Shown here: piece after piece, positions 42,153-51,861 of the stretch
Layout of the letters: the number at the start of each line of letters is the position of its first letter
How positions within the stretch are numbered: the first letter of the stretch is position 1
Origin: an uncultured Lachnospiraceae bacterium
GTDB taxonomy: Bacteria > Bacillota > Clostridia > Lachnospirales > Lachnospiraceae
Assembly (NCBI GenBank): GCA_900551895.1
Contig: URXX01000004.1
Span: forward strand, 1-64,000
Direction of reading: 5' to 3'
Length of the DNA: 64,000 nucleotides
The notes under the pieces: generated by a model
The model's database searches: none
What the model saw: the letters and a program-made list of their open reading frames with translations, nothing else
What the model was told of the DNA's origin: nothing
Made by a program: the position numbers and the translations under genes

Positions 42153-42869
42153 ATGATAAACGAATATTCAAGAACAGAACTTCTGCTTGGTGAGGAAGGT
42201 ATTTCAAATCTGAAAAAATCTTCAGTGATGGTTTTCGGAGTTGGGGGTGTAGGTTCACATTGTATAGAGGCGCTTGCAAGAAGCGGAGTGGGAAAACTTA
42301 TTCTTGTAGATAACGATGTCGTTTCGGTAACGAACATTAACAGACAGTCCATTGCTTATCACAGTACGGTGGGCAGATATAAGACGGAAATTATGAAAGA
42401 AAGAATAAAAGATATTTGTCCGGAAATAGAAGTGATTACACATGAAATGTTTGTGCTGCCTGAAAATATAGAAACATTGTTTACTGAGAAGATCGATTAT
42501 ATTATTGATGCCATTGACACTGTGACGGCGAAACTTGCCTTAGTGGAGATAGCAAAGGAAAAAAATATTCCGATTATCAGCAGTATGGGAACGGGAAATA
42601 AATTACATCCCGAACGATTTGAGATTACAGATATTTATAAAACTTCAATATGCCCGCTTTGCAAAGTGATGCGAAAAGAACTAAAGGCGAGAGGAATACG
42701 AAAGTTAAAAGTATTGTACTCTGATGAGCAGCCGATAAATATTTCGGGACGGGTTACAGGAGAAAATATGGGAAAACGCCGTTCTCTTCCGGGAAGTGTA
42801 TCGTTTGTTCCTCCTGTGGCAGGGCTGATTATTGCAGGAGAAGTAATCAGAGAATTAGCGGGAGTGTAG
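42153..42869 (+). CDS. tcdA: tRNA threonylcarbamoyladenosine dehydratase
   Basis: 238 residues, E1-like ThiF fold. It makes cyclic t6A at tRNA position 37 with ATP. Motifs: FGVGGVGSHCIEALARSG (nucleotide loop), DNDVVSVTNINRQ, CPLCKVMRKELK. The CxxC pair (only one visible) and the late GSVSFVPPVAG are typical. ATG 42153 is six bases after GGAG; the TTG at 42141 overlaps that ribosome site. Next is rarA at ten bases. Confidence 0.95.
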   Translation: MINEYSRTELLLGEEGISNLKKSSVMVFGVGGVGSHCIEALARSGVGKLILVDNDVVSVTNINRQSIAYHSTVGRYKTEIMKERIKDICPEIEVITHEMFVLPENIETLFTEKIDYIIDAIDTVTAKLALVEIAKEKNIPIISSMGTGNKLHPERFEITDIYKTSICPLCKVMRKELKARGIRKLKVLYSDEQPINISGRVTGENMGKRRSLPGSVSFVPPVAGLIIAGEVIRELAGV

Positions 42870-42879
42870 GTGAAACAAT

Positions 42880-44202
42880 ATGGATTTATTTGAGTATATG
42901 CGGGAAAATACGAAAGAAAAAGAGTCGCCTTTGGCATCAAGGCTTCGTCCGACAACATTGGAAGAGGTGGTAGGGCAACAACATATTATCGGGAAAGATA
43001 AATTGCTTTATCGTGCCATTAAGGCGGATAAATTAAGTTCCATTATTTTTTATGGCCCGTCGGGAACAGGGAAGACAACTCTGGCGAAGGTGATTGCCAA
43101 TACGACAAGTGCGGAATTTATGCAGATGAATGCAACGGTTGCGGGGAAGAAAGATATGGAGTCCGTCATTGAACAGGCAAAAAATAATTTGGGAATGTAC
43201 GGAAAAAGAACGATTTTATTTATAGATGAAATTCATCGTTTTAATAAGGGGCAGCAGGATTATTTACTTCCCTTTGTAGAGGACGGAACGATTATTTTAA
43301 TCGGTGCGACAACGGAAAATCCGTATTTTGAAGTAAATGGAGCGTTGATTTCCCGTTCCAGTGTGTTTGAATTGAAGCCTTTAGATAAAGAAGATATAAA
43401 AGTTCTGTTAAAGAGAGCGGTCTATGACACGGAAAAGGGAATGGGTACGTATCATGGTGAAATAGATGAGAATGCCTTAGAATTTTTGTCGGACATTTCA
43501 GGGGGAGATGCAAGAAATGCGTTGAACGCTGTAGAGTTGGGAATACTGACAACACCGAGAAGTGAGGACGGTAAAATTCATATTACGTTAGAGGTGGCGG
43601 AGCAGTGTATTCAAAAGAGAGTTGTCCGTTATGATAAGACGGGAGATAATCATTACGATACAATTTCGGCATTTATTAAAAGTATGCGGGGGTCTGACCC
43701 TGATGCAGCTGTGTATTATTTGGCGAAAATGTTATATGCGGGGGAAGATATTAAATTTATTGCAAGACGTATTATGATTTGTGCATCGGAAGATGTGGGA
43801 AATGCTGATCCGAATGCTTTGACTGTGGCGGTATCGGCAGCACAGGCGGTAGAGAGAATCGGTATGCCGGAGGCAAGAATTATTTTAGCACAGGCGGTTA
43901 CATATGTGGCGGCTGCGCCGAAGAGCAATGCTTCCTATATGGCGATTAACAGCGCTATGGAAAATGTGAAAAGTCAAAAGACAACCGTTCCGTCACATTT
44001 ACAGGACTCGCATTATAAAGGGGCAAAAAATTTGGGACACGGCATCGGATATAAATATGCCCATGATTACCCTGAACATTATGTAAAACAACAATATTTG
44101 CCTGATGAGATAAAAGATATAACCTTTTATGAACCGACAGAAAACGGACATGAGAAAGAAATAAAAGAATATTTGGACAGAATAAAAGCACGTTCTTTTT
44201 AG
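42880..44202 (+). CDS. rarA: Replication-associated recombination protein A (RarA/MgsA, AAA+ ATPase)
   Basis: 440 residues. Begins with the clamp-loader-like AAA+ core: LRPTTLEEVVGQQHIIGKD, Walker A FYGPSGTGKTTLA, Walker B LFIDEIHRFNKGQQD, sensor GATTENP and sensor 2 SGGDARNALN. The C-terminal helical part includes DNHYDTISAFIKSMRGSDPDAAVYYLAKM. It acts at stalled replication forks. Confidence 0.97.
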   Translation: MDLFEYMRENTKEKESPLASRLRPTTLEEVVGQQHIIGKDKLLYRAIKADKLSSIIFYGPSGTGKTTLAKVIANTTSAEFMQMNATVAGKKDMESVIEQAKNNLGMYGKRTILFIDEIHRFNKGQQDYLLPFVEDGTIILIGATTENPYFEVNGALISRSSVFELKPLDKEDIKVLLKRAVYDTEKGMGTYHGEIDENALEFLSDISGGDARNALNAVELGILTTPRSEDGKIHITLEVAEQCIQKRVVRYDKTGDNHYDTISAFIKSMRGSDPDAAVYYLAKMLYAGEDIKFIARRIMICASEDVGNADPNALTVAVSAAQAVERIGMPEARIILAQAVTYVAAAPKSNASYMAINSAMENVKSQKTTVPSHLQDSHYKGAKNLGHGIGYKYAHDYPEHYVKQQYLPDEIKDITFYEPTENGHEKEIKEYLDRIKARSF

Positions 44203-44215
44203 GGAGCGTGCTTTT
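44184..44215. terminator. Bidirectional terminator overlapping the end of rarA
   Basis: AAAAGCACG (44184-44192) pairs with CGTGCTTTT (44207-44215); the rarA stop lies in the loop region. Confidence 0.85.
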
Positions 44216-44221
44216 ATTCGT

Positions 44222-44734
44222 CTATAAAAGATTTTTCATAAGAAAAGCATAAATTTCTTCGTTTTTCTGACGCCAGTTATTTGTGATTGCTTCTGCCTCG
44301 TGTTCGGACGGAACGGTAAGGACAAGTTCCATAAGGCTGGCGTTATTTTCGATAATTTGGCATCGAACGGAAAATTCCTGATTGGCATTTGGAAAATAAT
44401 CCGCTTTGATAGAAACATCATTTTTTAATTCATATTTATGCTCTTTAAAAAACGCATCTATATCGTCACGAATGGCAGGAGAAAGTTTGTTGATAAAAAA
44501 TTGGATTGTTTCACTGCCTTCCTCCGTAAGATGATATAAAGTACGGTTGTGGGTTGTTTCTTCCTGAATAAATCGGGCATCTACCATTTCCGACAGAGCC
44601 TGTTGTAATTTAAAATAAGTGGTATAGCCTTTATCCAAAATAAATTCTGAAATTTGTCCGTTGGTAAGAGGAAAATCAACTTTTTCCAACATATATAATA
44701 CAATGAGTTTGTATAAAGTAAAGGTTTCAGACAT
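44222..44734 (-). CDS. DUF4364 family protein
   Basis: 170 residues, winged-helix-like N-terminal part (LYKLIVLYMLEKVDFPLTNGQIS, then YTTYFKLQQALSEMVDARFIQ) and an alpha/beta C-terminal part. DUF4364 proteins are common in Lachnospiraceae and may be regulators; no target is known. ATG 44734 follows AAAGGGG; the longer frame reaches into the radical SAM gene and is not used. It lies 14 bases after that gene, so they are co-transcribed. Confidence 0.85.
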   Translation of the reverse strand: MSETFTLYKLIVLYMLEKVDFPLTNGQISEFILDKGYTTYFKLQQALSEMVDARFIQEETTHNRTLYHLTEEGSETIQFFINKLSPAIRDDIDAFFKEHKYELKNDVSIKADYFPNANQEFSVRCQIIENNASLMELVLTVPSEHEAEAITNNWRQKNEEIYAFLMKNLL

Positions 44735-44748
44735 ACAAACACCCCTTT

Positions 44749-45678
44749 CTATTGAGGGAAATAATCTTTTCCCTGCCATATGTCTTCGCTTTTGAAATAT
44801 CGCTGTATGGAATTTAGGACAAACCGTTTGTTGCCTGTCCAAAGCGGTGCGATAAGTAAATCTTTAGAACCGTCACCGGTGAGACGATGAACCACAATAT
44901 CTGGACGGAGTAAAGAGATACACTTACTTAATAATACCATATATTCCTCTAAGGTGGGAAGATGAAATTTATGATTTTGGAAGAATAATGCCATATCTGT
45001 TCCTTTTAGGATATGCAGTAACTGAAGTTTAATGCCCTGAATATCTAATTGATTCAGATAGGAAATGGTTTCCAACATCATTTCTTCGGTTTCGTTTGGC
45101 AATCCGAGAATTGTGTGGACGATAACTGTAATGCCGATAGCACGAAGACGTTTAACGGCAGTTTCAAAAACATTCAGCGGATACCCCCGCCGTATAAACT
45201 CGGCGCTTTTTTTATGAATTGTCTGTAACCCTAATTCAATCCATACCGGTTTGATTTTATTTAACCTTGCAAGTAAATCCAAGACCTCTTCCCCAAGACA
45301 GTCAGGACGGGTTGCAATGGAAAGAATTTTAATTTCCGGTTCTTCAATGGCTTCGGTAAAAATCTTTTCCAGATAAGAAACGGGAGCATAAGTGTTTGTA
45401 TATGCTTGAAAATAGGCGATATACGAATGCCCCGTGTATTTTCTCTCCACTAATTTTTTGCTGTATGCAATTTGTTCCTTTATATTAATAGAGGACGGGG
45501 CGGAAAAATCTCCCGAGCCGCCCGCACTGCAAAAAATACAGCCTCTATTGTCCAATGTACCGTCACGGTTTGGACAGGTCATTCCCCCGTTCAGAGAAAG
45601 TTTATATAGTTTTTCTCCATAAACTTCTTTTAAATAGTAGTCGAGAGAATAGTAGCGCTTTTCACCCCAACGCTTCAT
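44749..45678 (-). CDS. TIGR01212 family radical SAM protein (YhcC-like)
   Basis: 309 residues. N-terminus WGEKRYYSLDYYLKEVYGEKLYKLSLNGGMTCPNRDGTLDNRGCIFC; the Fe-S cysteines are in the form CPNRDGTLDNRGCIFC, a long variant typical of the family. Later segments EEMMLETISYLNQLDIQGIKLQLLHILKGTDM fit. Function is not settled. Its ATG overlaps the malic enzyme stop as TAATG, so translation is coupled. Confidence 0.93.
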   Translation of the reverse strand: MKRWGEKRYYSLDYYLKEVYGEKLYKLSLNGGMTCPNRDGTLDNRGCIFCSAGGSGDFSAPSSINIKEQIAYSKKLVERKYTGHSYIAYFQAYTNTYAPVSYLEKIFTEAIEEPEIKILSIATRPDCLGEEVLDLLARLNKIKPVWIELGLQTIHKKSAEFIRRGYPLNVFETAVKRLRAIGITVIVHTILGLPNETEEMMLETISYLNQLDIQGIKLQLLHILKGTDMALFFQNHKFHLPTLEEYMVLLSKCISLLRPDIVVHRLTGDGSKDLLIAPLWTGNKRFVLNSIQRYFKSEDIWQGKDYFPQ

Positions 45679-46826
45679 TAAATAAGTGATTTTACCGCAT
45701 TGCTTACTGCATCGGCAACGCGTGGGTCAAATGCTTCCGGGAGAATATTTGTGTCGCTCAATTCTTCATCTGAAACAAGTCCTGCGATAGCGTTTGCAGC
45801 TGCAAGTTTCATCTCTTCCGTAATTTGTGTGGCACGACCTTCTAAAGCACCTTTAAAGATACCCGGAAATGCAACAACATTATTTACCTGATTTGGAAAA
45901 TCAGAGCGTCCGGTACCTACAACTCTTGCACCTGCTTCTTTTGCCAAATCCGGCATAATTTCAGGAACAGGGTTTGCCATGGCAAATAAGATTGCGTCTT
46001 TATTCATAGACTGCACCATTTCTTTTGTGACAATATTCGGAGCGGAAACGCCGACAAAAATATCAGCACCTTTTAAAGCGTCAGCAAGAGAGCCGGTTTT
46101 TCCGTCGAGGTTTGTTACTTCAGTCATTTTTTCCTGTGCCCAGTTCAGATTTGGAGATGCTTTTGAAATGATTCCGTTAATATCGCACATGGTAATATGT
46201 TTGAAACCATAGGTGAGTAAAAGTTTTGTAATGGCAATTCCGGCAGAACCGGCTCCGTTTACAACTACCTTACAGTTTTCTTTTTCTTTTCCGGTAAGTT
46301 TCAGTGCATTGATGACACCTGCCAATACGACAATGGCAGTTCCGTGCTGGTCATCGTGGAAAACAGGAATATCAAGAAGTTCTTTCAAGCGTTCTTCGAT
46401 TTCAAAGCAACGCGGTGCGGAAATATCTTCAAGGTTAATTCCTGCAAATGCAGGGGCAATATTTACAACTGTTTTAATAATTTCTTCTGTGTCCTGTGTA
46501 TCAAGGCAGATTGGAACTGCGTTGACATCTCCGAATTCTTTAAAAAGAACAGCCTTTCCCTCCATAACAGGAAGTGCGGCAGATGCACCGATATTTCCAA
46601 GTCCGAGAACGGCGCTTCCGTCCGAAACAACGGCGATTGTATTTGCTTTCATTGTGTATTTATAGACAGCCTCTTTATTTTCTGCAATTACCTTACAAGG
46701 CTCTGCAACACCCGGAGTGTATGCGATTGCAAGGTCTTCTCGGGAATTTACCTTCGCTTTTGCTACTGTTTCAATTTTACCTTTCCACTGTTCGTGCATC
46801 TGTAATGCTTTTTCGTTTGTCGTCAT
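45678..46826 (-). CDS. NAD(P)-dependent malic enzyme
   Basis: 382 residues, the compact bacterial form without the PTA extension. It decarboxylates malate to pyruvate with NAD(P)+. Visible are LAIAYTPGVAEPC with the catalytic Tyr region, a Lys in the VYKYTMKANTIAVVSDGSAVLGLGNIG segment, FHDDQHGTAIV (metal), and the nucleotide loop VNGAGSAGIAI. A promoter is present at 46890-46918. Confidence 0.95.
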   Translation of the reverse strand: MTTNEKALQMHEQWKGKIETVAKAKVNSREDLAIAYTPGVAEPCKVIAENKEAVYKYTMKANTIAVVSDGSAVLGLGNIGASAALPVMEGKAVLFKEFGDVNAVPICLDTQDTEEIIKTVVNIAPAFAGINLEDISAPRCFEIEERLKELLDIPVFHDDQHGTAIVVLAGVINALKLTGKEKENCKVVVNGAGSAGIAITKLLLTYGFKHITMCDINGIISKASPNLNWAQEKMTEVTNLDGKTGSLADALKGADIFVGVSAPNIVTKEMVQSMNKDAILFAMANPVPEIMPDLAKEAGARVVGTGRSDFPNQVNNVVAFPGIFKGALEGRATQITEEMKLAAANAIAGLVSDEELSDTNILPEAFDPRVADAVSNAVKSLI

Positions 46827-46889
46827 AATTTCACACCTTTTCCTTGTTTTATATAGTCAAATTAAATATTGACGGTTTCTCTGTACATT

Positions 46890-46918
46890 AATATACCATT
46901 CCTGCGAAAGCAAATCAA
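46890..46918 (-). promoter_or_regulatory. Promoter for the malic enzyme operon
   Basis: Minus strand TTGATT (46918-46913), 17 bp, TATATT (46895-46890), extended by TGG before the -10. Confidence 0.65.
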
Positions 46919-46943
46919 CATGATAAAATTTCTGAGAAACTCT

Positions 46944-46971
46944 TTGCTTTTTGAAAAAAATAGTGTATAAT
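46944..46971 (+). promoter_or_regulatory. Promoter for rho
   Basis: TTGCTT (46944-46949), 16 bp, TATAAT (46966-46971). The 76-base leader has no clear structure. Confidence 0.55.
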
Positions 46972-47047
46972 TAGCACATCATTCAGAAAAAAGTCAGTTC
47001 TGGCGAGGATTCCCACAGTGTTAAGTGAATAAGGAAGGAAGAAAAAT

Positions 47048-48373
47048 ATGAGAGAAAAATATGAGTCTTTACCATTAGCAACGTTGAAAGAATTAGCAAA
47101 AGCGAGGCATTTAAAAGGTGTTTCGACAATGAAGAAAGCGGACATTATTGAATTGATGTTGGCGGAAGATGACAAAGACAAGGCAAAAGCGGTAAGAGAA
47201 GAAGTGAAAAACGAGAAATCGGGAACAGCGGATATTGAACAACTTGACAGCGGAATTGTAGCGAACGGTATTTTGGAAGTGCTTCCGGACGGATATGGGT
47301 TTATCCGTAGTGCAAACTATCTTCCGGGAGATAATGACGTGTATGTATCTCCTTCGCAAATCCGCCGTTTTAACCTGAAAACAGGTGATATTGTTGAGGG
47401 AAATACAAGAGTGAAATCTCTGACGGAGAAATTTAGTGCATTATTATATTTGACAAAGATAAATGGGTTAAGTCCTGCCGAAGCCTCAAAGCGAGGTTGT
47501 TTTGAGGATATGACACCGATTTTCCCAAATGAGAGACTTCATTTGGAAGGTGCGGGCAGCAGCGTGGCAATGCGCATTATGGATTTGATTTCCCCGATTG
47601 GCAAGGGGCAGAGAGGTATGATTGTTTCTCCTCCTAAAGCAGGTAAAACTACATTGTTAAAAGAAGTAGCGCTGTCTATTTTGAAAAATAATCCGGAAAT
47701 GCATATCTTAATTTTGTTGATTGATGAAAGACCGGAAGAAGTAACAGATATTCGGGAAGCGATTTGCGGCAAAAATGTAGAAGTAATCTATTCTACGTTC
47801 GATGAATTACCGGAACATCACAAACGTGTTTCGGAAATGGTAATTGAACGTGCAAAGAGATTAGTAGAGCATAAGAAAGATGTTACAATTTTATTAGATA
47901 GCATCACAAGGCTTTCAAGAGCATATAACTTAACGGTTTCTCCAAGCGGAAGAACGCTTTCAGGTGGTTTGGATCCGGCTGCTCTTCATATGCCGAAGAG
48001 ATTTTTCGGTGCGGCGAGAAATATGCGTGAGGGCGGAAGTCTTACGATTCTTGCAACGGCACTTGTAGATACGGGAAGCAAGATGGATGACGTAATTTAC
48101 GAAGAATTTAAAGGTACGGGTAACATGGAACTTGTGCTGGATAGAAAGTTACAGGAAAAGAGAGTGTTCCCTGCCATTGATATTGCAAAATCCGGCACAA
48201 GACGAGAAGATCTTCTTCTGACTGTGGACGAGCAGGAGGCGGTAAACAGTATGCGTAAGGCGTTAAACGGAATGAAAGCGGAAGAAGCGGTGGATAACAT
48301 TTTAAATATGTTTTCAAGAACAAAAAATAATGAGGAATTAGTGTATACAGTACGAAAAACGAAATTCCTGTAG
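47048..48373 (+). CDS. rho: Transcription termination factor Rho
   Basis: 441 residues. N-terminal helical Rho_N (about 1-45), a 30-residue charged linker, RNA-binding cold-shock fold (about 70-140: [35 protein letters not shown]), then the RecA-type motor with Walker [12 protein letters not shown], Walker [15 protein letters not shown] and Q-loop/R-loop region [20 protein letters not shown]. It ends RNA synthesis at untranslated transcripts. Confidence 0.98.
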   Translation: MREKYESLPLATLKELAKARHLKGVSTMKKADIIELMLAEDDKDKAKAVREEVKNEKSGTADIEQLDSGIVANGILEVLPDGYGFIRSANYLPGDNDVYVSPSQIRRFNLKTGDIVEGNTRVKSLTEKFSALLYLTKINGLSPAEASKRGCFEDMTPIFPNERLHLEGAGSSVAMRIMDLISPIGKGQRGMIVSPPKAGKTTLLKEVALSILKNNPEMHILILLIDERPEEVTDIREAICGKNVEVIYSTFDELPEHHKRVSEMVIERAKRLVEHKKDVTILLDSITRLSRAYNLTVSPSGRTLSGGLDPAALHMPKRFFGAARNMREGGSLTILATALVDTGSKMDDVIYEEFKGTGNMELVLDRKLQEKRVFPAIDIAKSGTRREDLLLTVDEQEAVNSMRKALNGMKAEEAVDNILNMFSRTKNNEELVYTVRKTKFL

Positions 48374-48380
48374 AAACAAC

Positions 48381-48409
48381 TTGCAAAGCGAATAAATTTG
48401 TGATACAAT
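48381..48409 (+). promoter_or_regulatory. Promoter for rpmE
   Basis: TTGCAA (48381-48386), 17 bp, TACAAT (48404-48409) with TGA before the -10. Confidence 0.75.
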
Positions 48410-48480
48410 CAAAAAGATGTTTAAGAAAAATGTTAATGCGTACAAAACTACGCACAAATAAAAATAGAGAGGTGAAAATC

Positions 48481-48684
48481 ATGAGAGAAGGAATCCATCC
48501 AGATTATTATCAGGCAACAGTAACTTGCAACTGTGGTAACACATTCGTAACAGGTTCTACAAACGAAGACATTCACGTAGAAATTTGTTCAAAATGCCAC
48601 CCATTCTACACAGGACAGCAGAAAGCTACTCAGGCTCGTGGTCGTGTTGACAAGTTTAACAAGAAATACGGAATTCAGGCATAA
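48481..48684 (+). CDS. rpmE: 50S ribosomal protein L31 (zinc form)
   Basis: 67 residues, [20 protein letters not shown] and [13 protein letters not shown]. Zinc cysteines occur as CNC (16, 18) and CSKC (36, 39), so this is the zinc-containing C+ paralogue. ATG 48481 lies behind GAGAGGTG; the longer frame starts too near the promoter. A terminator follows. Confidence 0.97.
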   Translation: MREGIHPDYYQATVTCNCGNTFVTGSTNEDIHVEICSKCHPFYTGQQKATQARGRVDKFNKKYGIQA

Positions 48685-48701
48685 TAGAATCCAGCATTTA
48701 C

Positions 48702-48730
48702 AGGTTGAGGTTGCAAAACCTCAACCTTTG
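48702..48730 (+). terminator. Terminator after rpmE
   Basis: AGGTTGAGGTT (48702-48712) pairs exactly with AACCTCAACCT (48717-48727) around a four-base loop; the T-tail is short, so read-through to the next gene is likely. Confidence 0.8.
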
Positions 48731-48760
48731 TTGCGTTAAGGAGAAGATTGGAGGTAACTG

Positions 48761-49693
48761 ATGAAATCGTCCAATATAGGAGGGCAGGCTGTTTTAGAAG
48801 GCGTAATGATGAAAAACGGAGAAGATTACGCTGTGGCAGTGAGAAAGCCCGACGGTGAAATTGAAGTAAAAAAAGATGTGTATGAGGGAATTGTAAAGTG
48901 GAAGTTTTTAACGAAAACGCCATTTATACGAGGAATATTTAACTTTATCGACTCAATGGTTCTCGGCATGAAAACACTGACTTATTCGGCAGAGTTTTAT
49001 GAGGAAGAGGAAGAAAAAGTTCCTCTGACGAAAGAAGAGGAAAAAAAGCAAAAAAGAAAAGAATCTATTTTCATGGGAATTACGGTTGCTGTTTCCATTG
49101 TCCTTGCTATGGGCATTTTTATGGTTCTGCCGTATTTTCTAATCAGTCTTGCGGATGATGTGATACATTCAAAAGCGGCGCTTTCTGCACTGGAGGGGGT
49201 TATCCGTATTCTCATTTTTGTTGCATATATTTTGATGATTTCCAAAATGGAAGATATAAAGCGTGTGTTTATGTATCACGGTGCGGAACATAAATGTATC
49301 AACTGTATTGAACACGGTTTAGCGTTAAATGTGGAAAATGTAAGAAAAAGTTCTAAACAGCATAAACGTTGCGGAACAAGTTTTCTTTTGTTTGTTATGA
49401 TTGTCAGTTGTGTAATGATATTTTTTATCCGTTCGGACTCCCAGTTTGTAAAAGTAGGGCTGAGAATTGCGTTAATCCCTGTAATTGCGGGAATTTCCTA
49501 TGAACTGATAAAATGGGCGGGAAACAGCGATAATCCGATTGTAAATTTATTGAGCAAGCCGGGTCTGTGGCTGCAAAATTTAACGACAAAAGAGCCGGAT
49601 GACGATATGATAGAAGTTGCCATTCAATCTGTTGAGGCGGTGTTTGATTGGAGAGCATATCAGAAGGAAATGTATGGAGTGAGTGAAGAATGA
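48761..49693 (+). CDS. DUF1385 membrane protein (YqhQ-like)
   Basis: 310 residues. N-terminus SSNIGGQAVLEGVMMKNGEDYAVAVRKPDGEI is diagnostic; then four or so membrane helices (about 105-130, 140-160, 205-225, 230-245) and YHGAEHKCINCIEHGLALNVENVRKSSKQHKRCGTSFLLF, which looks metal-binding (HGAEHKC). Its function is unknown. The gene is embedded with rpmE, prmC and prfA, as in most Firmicutes, and overlaps prmC by four bases. Confidence 0.93.
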   Translation: MKSSNIGGQAVLEGVMMKNGEDYAVAVRKPDGEIEVKKDVYEGIVKWKFLTKTPFIRGIFNFIDSMVLGMKTLTYSAEFYEEEEEKVPLTKEEEKKQKRKESIFMGITVAVSIVLAMGIFMVLPYFLISLADDVIHSKAALSALEGVIRILIFVAYILMISKMEDIKRVFMYHGAEHKCINCIEHGLALNVENVRKSSKQHKRCGTSFLLFVMIVSCVMIFFIRSDSQFVKVGLRIALIPVIAGISYELIKWAGNSDNPIVNLLSKPGLWLQNLTTKEPDDDMIEVAIQSVEAVFDWRAYQKEMYGVSEE

Positions 49694-50532
49694 CACTGGA
49701 AGAAGCATATGGTTATGGGAAAAAGGTGTTAGAAGAACATGGAATCGGAGATGCGTCCGTAGATGCGTGGATTCTTTTGGAACACATAACAGAAATCAGC
49801 AGAGCGATGTATTATGTAAATCCAAAACAGGAAATAACTTCCGAGCAGAAAATACAGTATGAATATTTTATTGAACAGAGGGCAAGGAGAATTCCGCTTC
49901 AGCATCTGACGAAAGAGCAGGAGTTTATGGGCTTGACTTTTGAGGTGAATGAAAAGGTGCTTATTCCGAGACAGGACACGGAAATTTTAGTGGAAACTGT
50001 CTTGGAAGATTTAGAACCGAATATGCGAGTTCTTGATGTCTGCACAGGCTCGGGGTGTATTTTAATCAGTCTGTTGAAAATGCTGCAAGACGGCAGAGGG
50101 CAGGACACGGTAAAAGGTGTTGGTGTTGATATTTCTAAAGAAGCATTGGAAGTGGCGGAGAAAAATGCACGAAAGCATAATACAGAAGCCGTTTTTCTGC
50201 AGAGCGATTTGTTTGAAAATGTGGAAGGAATGTATGATATAATCGTGTCAAATCCTCCTTACATCAAAACTGAGGAAATAGAAAAACTGGAGGATGAAGT
50301 GAAACTATATGATCCGATGCTTGCGCTTGACGGGAAGGAAGACGGGCTTTATTTTTACCGAAAGATTATAAAAGAGAGCAGGAAATATTTAAAAAAGAAC
50401 GGGAAATTGTATTTTGAAATAGGACATACACAAGGAGAAGAAGTAAAAACGCTCATGGAAGAAGAGGGATTTTCCGATGTGAGAGTAAAAAAGGATTTGG
50501 CAGGACTTGACCGTGTAGTCTATGGCGTGTAA
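49690..50532 (+). CDS. prmC: Peptide chain release factor N5-glutamine methyltransferase
   Basis: 280 residues. It methylates the glutamine in the GGQ motif of release factors. Visible: [23 protein letters not shown]-binding [16 protein letters not shown] and the active-site NPPYI. Overlap ATGA with the preceding gene and proximity to prfA (38 bases) fit its role. Confidence 0.97.
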   Translation: MTLEEAYGYGKKVLEEHGIGDASVDAWILLEHITEISRAMYYVNPKQEITSEQKIQYEYFIEQRARRIPLQHLTKEQEFMGLTFEVNEKVLIPRQDTEILVETVLEDLEPNMRVLDVCTGSGCILISLLKMLQDGRGQDTVKGVGVDISKEALEVAEKNARKHNTEAVFLQSDLFENVEGMYDIIVSNPPYIKTEEIEKLEDEVKLYDPMLALDGKEDGLYFYRKIIKESRKYLKKNGKLYFEIGHTQGEEVKTLMEEEGFSDVRVKKDLAGLDRVVYGV

Positions 50533-50570
50533 AATATTTCAGAAGAGGGAAAACGGATAGGAGGAAAAAT

Positions 50571-51641
50571 ATGTTTGATAGATTAGAAGATTTAATCATT
50601 CGTTTTGAGGAAATCATGGGCGAGTTACAGGAGCCTGATGTGGCGAATGACCAAAATCGTTTTCGTAAATTAATGAAAGAACAGGCGGATTTAACACCGA
50701 TTGTAGATGCGTACAATGAATATAAGAGTGCAAAGCAGGCGATTGCAGACAGTGAGGAAATGCTGGAGATGGAATCGGACGAGGAAATGAGAGAGTTGGC
50801 GAAAGAAGAACTTTCTTCTTCAAAAAAACGTGTGGAAGAATTGGAACATGAACTGAAAATTTTACTTCTTCCAAAAGACCCTAATGATGATAAGAATATC
50901 ATGGTGGAAATCCGTGCGGGTGCAGGTGGAGATGAGTCTGCTTTATTTGCGGCAGAAGTATATCGTATGTATGTACATTATGCTGAGAGCAAACGTTGGA
51001 AAACAGAGCTGATTTCGTTCAATGAAAATGGAATCGGCGGATTTAAGGAAGTTGTTTTCATGGTGAGCGGACAGAGCGTTTACTCACGAATGAAATATGA
51101 AAGCGGAGTACACCGTGTACAGCGTGTTCCGGAAACGGAATCAGGCGGACGTATTCATACTTCAACAATTACTGTTGCGGTTATGCCGGAAGCAGAAGAC
51201 GTGGACGTTGTCATTGATGAGAAAGATATTCGTATTGATGTTATGCGTGCATCAGGAAACGGTGGACAGTGTGTCAATACAACTGACTCGGCGGTGCGTT
51301 TAACTCACTACCCGACAGGAATTGTTATTTACAGTCAGACAGAAAAATCGCAGTTGCAGAATAAAGAAAAAGCGTTTAAGTTACTCCGTTCTAAATTATA
51401 TGAATTAGAGTTGGAGAAACAGCAGTCGGCAGAGGCGGAAGCGAGAAGAAGCCAGATTGGTACAGGTGACCGTTCAGAGAAAATTCGTACGTACAACTTC
51501 CCGCAGGGACGTGTTACGGAACACCGTATTAAATTGACGTTATATAAGATTGACAATATTATGAACGGAGATTTGGATGAAATTATTGATCCGTTGATTG
51601 CGGCAGATCAGGCGGCTAAATTGGCGAATATGAATGAATAA
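50571..51641 (+). CDS. prfA: Peptide chain release factor 1
   Basis: 356 residues; reads UAA/UAG. Catalytic GGQ is in [21 protein letters not shown] near 231; the codon-recognition part carries [12 protein letters not shown] (PxT motif equivalent). GGAGG precedes the ATG. PrmC encoded immediately upstream modifies the GGQ glutamine. Confidence 0.97.
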   Translation: MFDRLEDLIIRFEEIMGELQEPDVANDQNRFRKLMKEQADLTPIVDAYNEYKSAKQAIADSEEMLEMESDEEMRELAKEELSSSKKRVEELEHELKILLLPKDPNDDKNIMVEIRAGAGGDESALFAAEVYRMYVHYAESKRWKTELISFNENGIGGFKEVVFMVSGQSVYSRMKYESGVHRVQRVPETESGGRIHTSTITVAVMPEAEDVDVVIDEKDIRIDVMRASGNGGQCVNTTDSAVRLTHYPTGIVIYSQTEKSQLQNKEKAFKLLRSKLYELELEKQQSAEAEARRSQIGTGDRSEKIRTYNFPQGRVTEHRIKLTLYKIDNIMNGDLDEIIDPLIAADQAAKLANMNE

Positions 51642-51646
51642 TATAG

Positions 51647-51684
51647 AAACTACCATTTACAGGAATGTATTTGGTAGTTTTTTT
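51647..51684 (+). terminator. Terminator after prfA
   Basis: AAACTACCA (51647-51655) pairs with TGGTAGTTT (51672-51680), then a T-run; TACA/TGTA extends pairing inside. Confidence 0.88.
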
Positions 51685-51809
51685 GCTTTACAATAATTAA
51701 AAAATATTGTAGGCAATGGATAGAGAGTAAAAGGATAAAAAAGAGAGGTAATTATACAAATAGATATTGGTAAAATGCACAATAATTAAGTGAAAATTAA
51801 TAAATTATA

Positions 51810-51818
51810 TGATATAAT
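51810..51818 (+). promoter_or_regulatory. Extended -10 for the GH84 gene
   Basis: TGATATAAT at 51810-51818, with poor -35. The 5' region also carries a hairpin, GTGCC-AAA-GGCAC (51833-51845), just before the ribosome site GAAGGAGGG. Confidence 0.55.
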
Positions 51819-51832
51819 AGACATATTCATGA

Positions 51833-51845
51833 GTGCCAAAGGCAC
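51833..51845 (+). promoter_or_regulatory. Leader hairpin near the GH84 ribosome site
   Basis: Perfect GTGCC/GGCAC stem with an AAA loop, three bases before GAAGGAGGG. It may protect the mRNA 5' end or be a protein-binding site. Confidence 0.5.
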
Positions 51846-51861
51846 AGAAGGAGGGAAAAGA

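Noticed and set aside
46213..46828. Long plus-strand open frames opposite the malic enzyme
   Set aside because: They are antisense shadows of a clear family member, lack ribosome sites and show no domain.
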